A stretch of 12,869 nucleotides of DNA from Calditenuis sp032249575 (GCA_032249575.1 JAVVHL010000027.1:1-12869), one strand, 5' to 3'. Counted from the stretch's first letter, positions 5,455-12,480 are shown. Made by a program: numbers and translations. The notes: generated from the sequence alone by a model not told the origin.

Positions 5455-7386
5455 TCAGCGGACCTGTGCAGCCACGAGGCCGTTCCTCTGGCCGTTGGGG
5501 GATGCGGCGTAGCGCCTCTCGGCGGCGGCGAGGATCTCGAGGAACATCCGACGATAGCTCCAGCCGTGGTACCTGCAGGCCTTCCTCAGGTGTCCGTCCC
5601 AGACCCATCCCGGGTTGGGGTTGGCCTCCAGGAGCCGGGGGATGCCGTCACGTCCGAGCCTCCAGTCGAAACGGGCGTAGTCCCTGCAGCCGAGCCTGAC
5701 GAAGAGCGCCCTCGACCAACGGACGACCTGCGACCTCACTCCATCGGGTATCTCGGCCGGAACTGACCTGACCCTTCCGTAGGGAGACTCGGGCAACCAC
5801 TTGGCGGCATAGGTGAGGATCCTCGGAAGGCCGTCGGGGAGGCAGGAGTAGTCCTCAGTCAGGACGGGGAGCACCACGTCGTTCGGCGGGTTGCCGACGA
5901 TCGAGACCGTCAGGTCGATTCCGTCGACGAACTCCTCCACCAGCACAGGTCCGCGATATCCCCAGTAGGTCCTCAGGTCCCTCAAGGCCGCCCTCAGCTC
6001 CTCCCTGCTCCTGACGACGCTCCGCTCGGTGATGCCCCAGCTGTTGTCGCCGAAGTTGGGCTTCACGAGCGCAGGGTACCTCACAGAGGCCGGGATTTCC
6101 TCCGATCCCTCGGGGATCAGGACGTGCCAGGGCACTGGGATGCCCATCGAGGCAGCGAGGAGCTTCACGGCCGATTTGTCGTAGCAGAGCGTCAGGCACC
6201 TCGGCCCAGCGCCCGTGTACCTGATACCTAGGACCTCCAGTAGCGCGGGGATGTGGGCCTCCATCGAGGGGTCGTTCAGGAAGCCGTCGTCGCAGAGGTT
6301 CAGGACCATGTGGATCCTCGACCTGTTGGAGGAGAGGAACTCGACGAACTTCGAGTGGTCGTCGAGGAAGACGAACCTGTATCCTTTGATGCTGAGGAGG
6401 GCGTGCTTCAGCTCGCAGACCGCAAGGAGGTCATCATCGTCGAAGAGCCCGTTAGGCTTCACCCTGTTCGGCAGCCTCGGGTCACCCAGAAGAACGACCA
6501 CAAGGTTCCCGTTCCTCTCGGCAGTCACCTCCCTGACCTCGCCCTTCTCCGCGTAGGAGAGGACGAGGAGGCGGTGCCTCATCATGCCCGGGTCTTTGTC
6601 GACCGGCTCGTAGGAGAGCCTTGAGGTGAGGAAGACGCCGGTGAATCCGGCCCTCAGCAGGAGCGACCTGAGCGTCGGATAGTCGTAGAGCCTTACGGCG
6701 TAAACTCTGTCGGCGACGACGCGCTGCTCTCCGTCGATCACCAGCTCCCTCGAGACTAGCCTGTTGCCGTGGGCGTCCAGCTCCCTCTCCCTTACGACCA
6801 TCAGGCCGTCGTGGAGCCTCTCGACGCTGTAGCGCTCGAAGTTCCTCCGGAGGAATTCGCCGTCGGCCACGTCGATCAGGAACTTCCCGTAAGGCCTCAG
6901 CACCCTGTGGACCTCCTTCAGCACCCTCAGGTCGTCGAAAGGGTCTGCGAAGTAGCCGAAGCTGTTGCCCATCATTATCACGGCGTCGAAGGTGTTGGAG
7001 GGGAAGGGAAGGTTCCGGGCGTCGCCCTGCTTGAACCTGACCTTGAGCCCCTCGGACTCGGCCCTCTCCCTCGCAACCTGCAGGAGCTCCGCCGAGTAGT
7101 CGAGGCCGACCACGTTCCTGAAGCCCCTCCTGGCCAGCTCGAGCGAGTGCCTTCCGTTGCCGCAGCAGAGGTCTAGCACAACGTCTTCCTTCTCGAGCCC
7201 CAGGATCTCCGTGATCAGGTCCACCTCGCGCCTCGTGAGCTCCTCGTTGAGCGCTATGTCGGCGTCCGTGACGAGATAGATCCTGTCGAAGATCTTAGCC
7301 CACCAGTCGCGGTCGAGCATCTCCTTCAGCGACCTCTTGCCCGCAACCCGGGCATCTGAGGGCATGCCCTGGGAGGAGCTGACCAA
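5455..7386 (-). CDS. Fusion of SAM methyltransferase and D-Ala-D-Ala-ligase-like ATP-grasp enzyme
   Basis: One uninterrupted 643-aa frame carries two enzymes. Residues about 25-280 are a class I methyltransferase: motif I LDLCCGNGRHS (71-81), acidic GLDYS (94-98), GDARNLPF (121-128) and FDAVIMMGNSFGY (133-145). Residues about 294-620 are a D-Ala-D-Ala-ligase-type ATP-grasp: an N-terminal alpha/beta domain, HIPALLEVLGIRYTG (378-392), DKSAVK (403-408), Lys442 in LVKPNFGDNSWG, VLVEEFVDG (481-489) and Mg ligands Asp574, Glu587 and Asn589 in RLLEANPNPG. Such ligases join a carboxylate to an amine with ATP. Archaea of this type lack D-Ala peptidoglycan, so the product is probably a small peptide or amino-acid conjugate that is methylated. 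TTG 7386 follows GAGGG; ATG 7365 is the alternative start. It stands alone. Confidence 0.85.
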   Translation of the reverse strand: MVSSSQGMPSDARVAGKRSLKEMLDRDWWAKIFDRIYLVTDADIALNEELTRREVDLITEILGLEKEDVVLDLCCGNGRHSLELARRGFRNVVGLDYSAELLQVARERAESEGLKVRFKQGDARNLPFPSNTFDAVIMMGNSFGYFADPFDDLRVLKEVHRVLRPYGKFLIDVADGEFLRRNFERYSVERLHDGLMVVRERELDAHGNRLVSRELVIDGEQRVVADRVYAVRLYDYPTLRSLLLRAGFTGVFLTSRLSYEPVDKDPGMMRHRLLVLSYAEKGEVREVTAERNGNLVVVLLGDPRLPNRVKPNGLFDDDDLLAVCELKHALLSIKGYRFVFLDDHSKFVEFLSSNRSRIHMVLNLCDDGFLNDPSMEAHIPALLEVLGIRYTGAGPRCLTLCYDKSAVKLLAASMGIPVPWHVLIPEGSEEIPASVRYPALVKPNFGDNSWGITERSVVRSREELRAALRDLRTYWGYRGPVLVEEFVDGIDLTVSIVGNPPNDVVLPVLTEDYSCLPDGLPRILTYAAKWLPESPYGRVRSVPAEIPDGVRSQVVRWSRALFVRLGCRDYARFDWRLGRDGIPRLLEANPNPGWVWDGHLRKACRYHGWSYRRMFLEILAAAERRYAASPNGQRNGLVAAQVR

Positions 7387-7457
7387 TCGATCCCTCGCCG
7401 TGGGGGGTCCGACCCGTCCAGCTAATTAGTGTGAAACCCCCTCTGCATGCCATCATA

Positions 7458-7466
7458 GGATAAAAG
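7458..7466 (-). promoter_or_regulatory. Probable promoter of the methyltransferase-ligase fusion
   Basis: The minus strand reads CTTTTATCC, preceded by purine-rich GAGAAAGA, which fits the BRE-TATA orientation seen elsewhere in this window. The start would be near 7436, giving a leader of about 50 nt to TTG 7386. Because the element is nearly symmetric it could also fire on the plus strand toward the structured region at 7484. Confidence 0.45.
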
Positions 7467-7483
7467 TCTTTCTCAGGGGAATG

Positions 7484-7593
7484 GCGGGATCTGCGGCCGA
7501 TCTGATGGCTCCCGGCTGGGGAAGGGGGGCTTGGCCCGCGCAGCGGTTTCCCTACGGTGCGACCGCATGGGAACGAACGAGGCGAAATCCCGC
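7484..7593 (+). ncRNA. Candidate structured RNA, three-helix closed fold
   Basis: Hand folding gives a closed three-way structure. P1 pairs GCGGGAT (7484-7490) with ATCCCGC (7587-7593). P2 follows at once, CTGCG (7491-7495) with CGCAG (7539-7543), capped by GCTCCC (7508-7513) with GGGGGC (7525-7530). P3 starts two bases later, GTTTCC (7546-7551) with GGGAAC (7569-7574), with an inner CGGT-GCG-ACCG hairpin (7555-7565). Two G-U pairs (7510-7528 and 7549-7571) form only on the plus strand. No 5S rRNA, SRP RNA or RNase P signature is present and no coding frame explains it. A plus-strand promoter is not clear. Identity is unknown. Confidence 0.4.
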
Positions 7594-7597
7594 GAGG

Positions 7598-7606
7598 AAA
7601 TTTATC
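7598..7606 (+). promoter_or_regulatory. TATA box of tRNA-Ser
   Basis: AAATTTATC follows purine-rich GCGAGG and lies about 40 nt before the tRNA 5' end. This would give a short 5' leader removed by RNase P. Confidence 0.55.
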
Positions 7607-7642
7607 TGAAGGGTTTCCCGTCACACCCTCGAGGACCCACAT

Positions 7643-7729
7643 GCCGGGGTTCCCTAGCCCGGTAGGGGGGTGGCCTGCTAAGCCACTGGGCCGATGAGGC
7701 CCGCGCGGGTTCAAATCCCGCCCCCGGCG
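7643..7729 (+). tRNA. tRNA-Ser (anticodon GCU)
   Basis: The 87-nt gene folds into a class II tRNA. Acceptor stem GCCGGGG (7643-7649) pairs with CCCCGGC (7722-7728), with G7729 as discriminator. The anticodon stem GTGGC/GCCAC (7670-7674, 7682-7686) carries the loop CTGCTAA with anticodon GCT at 7677-7679, reading AGC and AGU serine codons. The long variable arm GGGCC-GATGA-GGCCC (7688-7702) is typical of serine. The T arm is GCGGG-TTCAAAT-CCCGC (7705-7721). The CCA end is not encoded and there is no intron. Confidence 0.96.
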
Positions 7730-7788
7730 CTCCCGTGTTATCGTGTGGCTACAATAACAGAACTTGTATTGGCATCTGGCAAGATAGA

Positions 7789-7873
7789 TCGGCCCCGAAA
7801 CGACCGGGTGCGGAGCGCAACGGAAGACCCGAAGAGGAAGCTCGCAGGAGCGCCGAACCCTCAACCGGGCCGA
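7789..7873 (+). ncRNA. Candidate structured leader RNA upstream of the PDCD5-like gene
   Basis: TCGGCCC (7789-7795) pairs with GGGCCGA (7867-7873) and encloses two hairpins. The first is CGGGT/ACCCG (7805-7809, 7827-7831) topped by GCG-GAG-CGC (7810-7818). The second is GCTC-GCAG-GAGC (7840-7851). The joining strands are A/G-rich. Two alternative pairings exist: GACCG (7802-7806) with CGGTC (7875-7879), and GGTGCG (7807-7812) with CGCACC (7912-7917), the latter directly abutting the GGAG ribosome binding site of the next gene. Competing pairings near a ribosome binding site are what a riboswitch looks like, but I recognise no known class. It could also be an independent small RNA. Confidence 0.35.
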
Positions 7874-7887
7874 ACGGTCAGGCAAGA

Positions 7888-7905
7888 CTGATAACCCTGA
7901 TAACC
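7888..7905 (+). repeat. Tandem 9-mer CTGATAACC x2
   Basis: Two exact head-to-tail copies of CTGATAACC lie 24-41 nt before ATG 7929. The second copy is about 28 nt upstream and could act as a weak TATA element for a leaderless transcript. Alternatively the pair is a regulator site. Confidence 0.5.
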
Positions 7906-7928
7906 CGCGGTCGCACCGGAGTGGCGGC

Positions 7929-8306
7929 ATGGGCGAGGAAGACCTCGAGCTCAGGATGATCAGGCTCAGGAAGATGAGGCAGTTGCTCGCGGCGAGGACG
8001 CAAACCGATCAGCAACCACAGCCGAAGAGGGAGGAGCCGATGGAGGAGCTGAAGCGTTACCTCGACGAAAGAGGGCAAGAGGTGCTGGAGGAGGCCGCAT
8101 CCCTGAACAGGGCCTTGACCGAGAGGGTAGCGGAGGCCCTCCTCAGGGCCATCAGGTCGAACGCGCTCCCCACACCGATCGATGCGGGCGACCTCTACAG
8201 GCTCTTCAGGGACCTCGGCCTCCCGATAAAGCTCGAGACCTCTGTGAAGGTGCTCAGGCACGGCGAGGCGAAGGACCTGAGGAAGTACCTCTCGGAGGGG
8301 ATCTGA
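7929..8306 (+). CDS. Small charged protein with PDCD5-like N-terminus
   Basis: The 125-aa product begins MGEEDLELRMIRLRKMRQLL, close to the start of archaeal PDCD5-type DNA-binding proteins (E-L-x-x-I-R-x-R-K-x-x-x-L), followed by a Gln/Pro-rich linker (about 24-37) and a helical domain. The C-terminal part, with LLRAIRSNALPTPIDAGDLYRLFRDLGLPI, does not closely match PDCD5. Homology is therefore uncertain; a nucleic-acid-binding adaptor is a guess. GGAG at 7918-7921, seven bases before the ATG, supports the start. The next gene's GTG follows directly after the TGA, so it is co-transcribed with the FAD oxidase. A structured leader and a tandem repeat lie upstream. Confidence 0.6.
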   Translation: MGEEDLELRMIRLRKMRQLLAARTQTDQQPQPKREEPMEELKRYLDERGQEVLEEAASLNRALTERVAEALLRAIRSNALPTPIDAGDLYRLFRDLGLPIKLETSVKVLRHGEAKDLRKYLSEGI

Positions 8307-9704
8307 GTGGCTGGAGGGCAAGGATACTCGAAGGTGACTGAGAGTGACATAGCCTGGCTCAGGTCGAGGCTCGGGGATGAGGACGTCTCGACCGAGGAGT
8401 ACGACCTGGTGACCAACTCCCTCGACGCTTTCCCCGGCGAGCCCCACCTCCCCGACGTGGTTGTGTGGCCTGAGAACGGGAATGAGGTCGCCGAGGTCCT
8501 CAGGTACGCCAGCGAGCGGAGGATCCCGGTTTATGTGAGGGGAGCGGGAACAGGACTGGCTGGGGCGTGCGTCCCGGTCTACGGCGGCATCGTGATGAAC
8601 ACGATGAAGATGAACCGGTTGATCGAGGTGAGGCCCGTGGACTTCCAGGTCGACGTCGAGCCTGGGATCGTTTACGACCACCTCAACGCGCTGCTGGAGC
8701 CCTACGGCCTCTTCTTCCCTCCGGACCCTGGGAGCAGCAGGAGCTGCACGATAGGAGGCATGGTTGCCAACAACGCTTCAGGTCTCAGGGCGGTGAAGTA
8801 CGGGGTCACGAGGGATTACGTCCTCTCGCTGAAGGTGGCCCTGCCCGACGGGCGGTTGATGAGGTTCGGCTCCAACGTCTTCAAGAGCTCAGTGGGTTAC
8901 GACCTGGTCAGGCTGATCGTCGGTTCAGAGGGAACGCTCGGCGTCGTGACCGAGGTGACGCTCAGGCTCCGGCGCCTGCCGAGGGCGAGGTACACGTTCG
9001 CAGCCTATTTCGACTCGATAGAGGCCGGCGTCTCTGCGATCAACGCGGTAAGGCAGGAGGGCCTCGAGCCTGCGGCGATAGAGTTCCTCGACAGGGTCCA
9101 CATCGACCTGATATCGCGTTGGTCGGGCATCGTCCTACCGGGGCACGAGTGCATGCTGATCGTCGAGTTCCACGGCTACTCCAAGGCGGGCGTTATGGAG
9201 GAGTCGGAGGCAGCCGTATCGGTCGTGAAGGAGATGGGAGCGTCTCGCCTGGAGGTCCCCAAGAGCGATGAGGAGGTCCAGAGGATATGGGAGGCGAGGA
9301 AGGCCCTCTATCCGTCCGTCACTAGGGCTACGCCGGCACCGATCACCGGCGACGTCATCGTGCCCCTCTCGAGGCTGCTCGACGTCGTCAGGAAGTCTTA
9401 CGAGCTCGGCGAGAAGTATGGCGTAAGGGTAGGAGTGGCCGGTCACCTGGGCGACGGCAACGTCCACACCAACTGGCTGCCCGACGGCAGGGACACCGAG
9501 TCTTGGAGGAGGGCGGTGAAGGCGAACAGGGAGCTGGTCGAGTACGCGATAGGCCTCGGTGGAGCTGCGTCGGCTGAGCACGGCATCGGCCTCGAGAAGA
9601 AGGAGTTCATGGAGCTCCAGCACGGAGAGGCACTGGAGCTGATGAGGAGGATCAAGTCGCTCTTCGACCCTAATTGGATCCTGAACCCTGGCATCATGCT
9701 CTGA
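8307..9704 (+). CDS. FAD-linked oxidase of the GlcD / D-lactate dehydrogenase family
   Basis: The 465-aa enzyme oxidises a 2-hydroxyacid such as D-lactate or glycolate with FAD. The N-terminal FAD-binding domain shows PVYVRGAGTGLAGACVPVYG (74-93), PPDPGSSRSCTIGGMVANNASG (138-159) and VGSEGTLGVVTEVTL (205-219). The C-terminal domain has GHLGDGNVHTNW (379-390), the family's H-x-GDGN-x-H, and SAEHGIGLEKKEF (422-434), with a final FDPNWILNPG (453-462). Length is typical of GlcD. No GlcE or iron-sulfur GlcF subunit follows, so the electron acceptor is not visible. GTG 8307 directly follows the stop of the upstream gene, with GGAGGGG about eight bases before it. The exact substrate cannot be told. 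Confidence 0.88.
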   Translation: MAGGQGYSKVTESDIAWLRSRLGDEDVSTEEYDLVTNSLDAFPGEPHLPDVVVWPENGNEVAEVLRYASERRIPVYVRGAGTGLAGACVPVYGGIVMNTMKMNRLIEVRPVDFQVDVEPGIVYDHLNALLEPYGLFFPPDPGSSRSCTIGGMVANNASGLRAVKYGVTRDYVLSLKVALPDGRLMRFGSNVFKSSVGYDLVRLIVGSEGTLGVVTEVTLRLRRLPRARYTFAAYFDSIEAGVSAINAVRQEGLEPAAIEFLDRVHIDLISRWSGIVLPGHECMLIVEFHGYSKAGVMEESEAAVSVVKEMGASRLEVPKSDEEVQRIWEARKALYPSVTRATPAPITGDVIVPLSRLLDVVRKSYELGEKYGVRVGVAGHLGDGNVHTNWLPDGRDTESWRRAVKANRELVEYAIGLGGAASAEHGIGLEKKEFMELQHGEALELMRRIKSLFDPNWILNPGIML

Positions 9705-9728
9705 CCAGTCGGTTGCGTGTCTGGCAAA

Positions 9729-9736
9729 AGTTTATG
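9729..9736 (+). promoter_or_regulatory. TATA box of the secreted-protein/ABC operon
   Basis: AGTTTATG follows purine-rich GGCAAA and is centred 28 nt before ATG 9761. It contains the upstream in-frame ATG at 9734, which argues against that codon as the start. Confidence 0.6.
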
Positions 9737-9760
9737 GCAACGGCATGGAGAGGTTCGTTG

Positions 9761-10624
9761 ATGAGGCCTGTCTGGATCATCATCACCCTGTTGGCCCTCG
9801 CTCCGGCTGTAATGGCGTTTGCGGACCCTGTTGCCGGCGACTTCTACGCATACCGTTACAGCGTCAGCTACGGCGACAGGTCGGTCGAGGGCAGCGTAAG
9901 GGTAACTGTGGTGAGCGTCGTGGAGCCGGGGACTTTGAGGCTCAGGGTCGAGGCGACCTTCAACGACGGCTTGATGACCTTCGAGAAGAACCTTCCAGAA
10001 TCGGCCTTCTTCGTTCCCACGCTTCAGCTCCCCGACTCGGGCAGCTTCTCATACAGCAGGGAAGGCCATCAGGTCTCCGTGACGGTTACGAGGACCGGCT
10101 CCGGCTCGAGGACGGTCGGAGGGAGGACCTACGAGACCGCGACCTACTCCGTGACCGCGAGCCTCACCTCGCCCAACGGTACCCTCACGGTCTCCGGATC
10201 CGTTGAGGTCGTATCAGGGTCCTACGCTCTCTACAGCGTCGACCTCACACTCTCTGCTGCCGGTAACGGGGCTGTCCGGTTCAGCGCTGTCCTCACCGAC
10301 ACGAACCTGGACCTCTCAAGGGTGAGGCGGAGCGTCCAGACGGCCGACGGCAGCGCGCTGGCGGCCATGGCACCCGCAATCTTCGCGGCAGGAGGCTCTC
10401 GAGGGTCCGAGGTGAGCGGCGCGTTATCGCTCCTCACAGGCCTCCAGAGCCAGGTGCCGACGGTCAACGCGCCGAGGTCATCTGCCAGTGGTGAAGACCT
10501 GACGCTCAAGGTCGTCTCGATCACGGCGATCGGGCTTGCGGCCATCGGCTCGGTGGCAGCGGTGGGTCTGCTCAGGAGGCCGAAGAGGGTCCCTGTCTCG
10601 ACCGCCAAACCCCACTACGTCTGA
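9761..10624 (+). CDS. Secreted, C-terminally anchored beta-rich protein
   Basis: The 287-aa product has a Sec signal peptide (MRP, then hydrophobic WIIITLLALAPAVMA, with likely cleavage near residue 19). An extracellular region of alternating beta strands rich in Ser, Thr, Val and Gly follows (about 25-185), then a low-complexity stretch and a C-terminal membrane helix (249-271, VVSITAIGLAAIGSVAAVGLL) ending in RRPKR on the inside. No enzyme motif is visible. The domain looks like a beta-sandwich that binds or presents something at the cell surface. ATG 9761 is chosen for the TATA spacing and because it begins the signal peptide. The ABC ATPase gene starts five bases after the stop, so the protein probably works with that transporter. 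Confidence 0.7.
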   Translation: MRPVWIIITLLALAPAVMAFADPVAGDFYAYRYSVSYGDRSVEGSVRVTVVSVVEPGTLRLRVEATFNDGLMTFEKNLPESAFFVPTLQLPDSGSFSYSREGHQVSVTVTRTGSGSRTVGGRTYETATYSVTASLTSPNGTLTVSGSVEVVSGSYALYSVDLTLSAAGNGAVRFSAVLTDTNLDLSRVRRSVQTADGSALAAMAPAIFAAGGSRGSEVSGALSLLTGLQSQVPTVNAPRSSASGEDLTLKVVSITAIGLAAIGSVAAVGLLRRPKRVPVSTAKPHYV

Positions 10625-10629
10625 AGGCC

Positions 10630-11574
10630 TTGAGCGGCGGAGAGGTAATCTGCGTCGAATCTCTGGTGAAGCGCTACGGAGACGGAGGCGAGGTCGGGCC
10701 GATCAGCCTGACCGTGAGGCGCGGTGACGTCTACGGCTTCGTGGGACCCAACGGTTCCGGCAAGACCACGACGATCCGGGCTATACTGGGCCTCCTGAGG
10801 CCCACATCAGGGAGGGTCGAGGTCTTCGGGATGGACCCGTGGAAAGAATCTAAGAGGGTGAACGCGCTGATCGGTTACTCGCCCGAGCTCCCCTCCTTCC
10901 CCTCTTTCCTCACGGCCAGACAGGTCCTCGAGATAACCGGCAAGCTGAAGGGCCTCAGCGGGTCGGAGCTGAAGAGGGAGGTCGAGAGGGTACTGGACCT
11001 GACCGGGCTCGTCAACCACGCCGGCAGGAGGATCGGCAACTTCTCAAAGGGCATGGTCCAGAGGCTCTCGATCGGTCAGGCGCTGATCGGAGAACCTGAG
11101 CTGCTCGTGCTGGACGAGCCGATGTTGGGCGTCGACCCGGTGGGAAGGGTCCAGATCAGGGAGATACTGCTCGATGTGAGAAGAAGAGGGACAACGATCC
11201 TGTTCTCCTCCCACGAGCTCTACGAGGTCGAGCGGCTGGCCACGAGGATCGGCATGGTCTACCTCGGCAGGACGGTCCTTGAGGGAGGGATCGAAGAGGT
11301 TCTGCACCACGACGGCAGCGTGAGGGTTAAAGCGGTCACCAGGTCCGCACCTGGCGAGGAGGTCATCGAGTCTCTGAGGAGGATCGGTGGTGTCAGGGAT
11401 GTCCGCGCGGACGGCAACTCGGTGACGGTGGTAGCTGACGACTCGGTCGACGTCCGTGACCAGGTAGCTGAGCGCCTAGTCCTATCGGGATGTGGTCTGC
11501 TCGAGTTCAGGACCGAGAGGTCCTCTCTGGAGGAGGTCTTCATGGATAGGGTGAGGTCGCTTGGGCGCGGTTGA
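10630..11574 (+). CDS. ABC transporter ATP-binding protein (ABC-2 exporter type)
   Basis: The 314-aa ATPase powers the permease encoded next. Walker A is GPNGSGKT (39-46), the signature is NFSKGMVQRLSIGQ (137-150, FSKGM replacing LSGGQ), Walker B with the catalytic Glu is LLVLDEP (158-164), and the switch His is His195 in SSHE. A C-terminal domain of about 90 residues follows, as in CcmA/NatA-type exporters. The Q-loop position appears as YSPE, without a glutamine, as in several members of this group. TTG 10630 is the only start that keeps the first strand. It is operon-internal, five bases after the secreted protein gene, and overlaps the permease gene by 14 bases. Confidence 0.9.
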   Translation: MSGGEVICVESLVKRYGDGGEVGPISLTVRRGDVYGFVGPNGSGKTTTIRAILGLLRPTSGRVEVFGMDPWKESKRVNALIGYSPELPSFPSFLTARQVLEITGKLKGLSGSELKREVERVLDLTGLVNHAGRRIGNFSKGMVQRLSIGQALIGEPELLVLDEPMLGVDPVGRVQIREILLDVRRRGTTILFSSHELYEVERLATRIGMVYLGRTVLEGGIEEVLHHDGSVRVKAVTRSAPGEEVIESLRRIGGVRDVRADGNSVTVVADDSVDVRDQVAERLVLSGCGLLEFRTERSSLEEVFMDRVRSLGRG

Positions 11575-12406
11575 AGTCCTCGTCGTCTACGAGCTCAGGA
11601 GGGTCCTGGCGAAGAAGAGGGTGCTGGTGCTGATAGCGGCCGTGTTCCTGATGGAGGCGGGCCTTTACCTCGTGGTCACGAGGCTCCCGCCCTCTCTCCT
11701 GGGACCTGCCTCACCATACGTCTGGATGCTCGGCATAGTGGCGCCGACGCTGGGCCTTCTCCAAGTCACCTCGCTCATGGTGGGCTCCACCGTCTTCTCC
11801 GACGAGTACGAGGCCGGAACGTCGGATTTCTGGCTGACGAGGCCCATCTCTAGGACCGAGTACTACATCGGCAAGGTGCTCGGAGGGCTCGCGCTCGTGC
11901 TCATTATCATATCGGCCTACACCGCCTTCTCTGTCGGTATAGCATGGTTCGTCTTCGGGCCCCAGCAGAGGCTCGACCTCCTCGTCACCTCGCTTCCCGC
12001 ATCGGTAGCCTCTTCGCTGCCGTTCTACGCCATAGGCCTCGCATTCAGCGAGGTCCTCAGAAGGGGCATGATGGCCACCGTCCTCTCGGGTCTCACCTTC
12101 TTCGGCTCCTACATCTTCGAGGGTTACGCCAGCGTCGTGGCGGCCTTCAGCAACGACCGGGCCCTCCTCGAGCTCTCCCAACTCCTTCCCACGTGGGGAT
12201 CGACGAGGATCGCAACGGACGTTCTGGTGCAGGGCCTCACCGGCTCCAGCCTCCCCTCAACAGGGATCCTAAGCTTCCTCGCGGGGTCCTCTGGAGGATC
12301 GAGCCTGTCGCTGATGCTGCTGAACGTCGCCGCTTACACCGCGATCGCACTGCTCCTCGCCTGGCTCAGGCTCAGGACGAGTGACGTCACGAGGAGGGCC
12401 CAGTAG
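11561..12406 (+). CDS. ABC-2 type permease
   Basis: The 281-aa membrane protein has about six helices (near 20-40, 54-77, 106-131, 144-165, 174-195 and 255-275), the layout of ABC-2 permeases. The segment TVFSDEYEAGTSDFWLTRPISRTEYYIGK (about 77-105) between helices 2 and 3 is the family's cytoplasmic coupling region, matching the E-x-G-T-x-x-x-L-x-x-P-x-S-R pattern. It pairs with the ATPase just upstream to form an exporter. TTG 11561 overlaps the ATPase stop, and GAGG four bases before it supports the start. The substrate is unknown, but the linked surface protein may be cargo receptor or sensor. Confidence 0.85.
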   Translation: MGAVEVLVVYELRRVLAKKRVLVLIAAVFLMEAGLYLVVTRLPPSLLGPASPYVWMLGIVAPTLGLLQVTSLMVGSTVFSDEYEAGTSDFWLTRPISRTEYYIGKVLGGLALVLIIISAYTAFSVGIAWFVFGPQQRLDLLVTSLPASVASSLPFYAIGLAFSEVLRRGMMATVLSGLTFFGSYIFEGYASVVAAFSNDRALLELSQLLPTWGSTRIATDVLVQGLTGSSLPSTGILSFLAGSSGGSSLSLMLLNVAAYTAIALLLAWLRLRTSDVTRRAQ

Positions 12407-12443
12407 CGGGATCTCTGTTCTCCAGACTCGAGAATGGCCGGAG

Positions 12444-12456
12444 ATAACGTTATTTA
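12444..12456 (+). promoter_or_regulatory. TATA box with overlapping 10-bp palindrome
   Basis: ATAACGTTAT (12444-12453) is a perfect palindrome and overlaps TTATTTA (12450-12456), the TATA box centred 28 nt before GTG 12481. The palindrome may be a regulator site or simply an effect of AT-rich sequence. Confidence 0.5.
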
Positions 12457-12480
12457 CGCTCAGAAGTGAATGGTCCACCG

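Noticed and set aside
7501..7508. CTGATGG as a hammerhead ribozyme core
   Set aside because: The hammerhead needs CUGAnGA followed later by GAAA in the right helices. The final A is absent and the surrounding helices do not fit.
7484..7593. Possible 5S rRNA, SRP RNA or RNase P RNA
   Set aside because: The three-way fold and size recall 5S rRNA, but the conserved CCCGAAC-type core is missing. The SRP GGAAG-type loop pairings and the RNase P GAGGAAAGUC core are also absent.
7295..7930. A 211-codon minus-strand open frame over the tRNA region
   Set aside because: It runs antisense through a clear tRNA gene and overlaps the start of the methyltransferase-ligase gene. Its translation is low-complexity Arg/Pro/Gly.
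9674..9760. Longer start for the secreted protein at ATG 9674 or ATG 9734
   Set aside because: ATG 9674 lies inside the upstream oxidase gene and ATG 9734 lies inside the TATA box. The signal peptide begins cleanly at ATG 9761.
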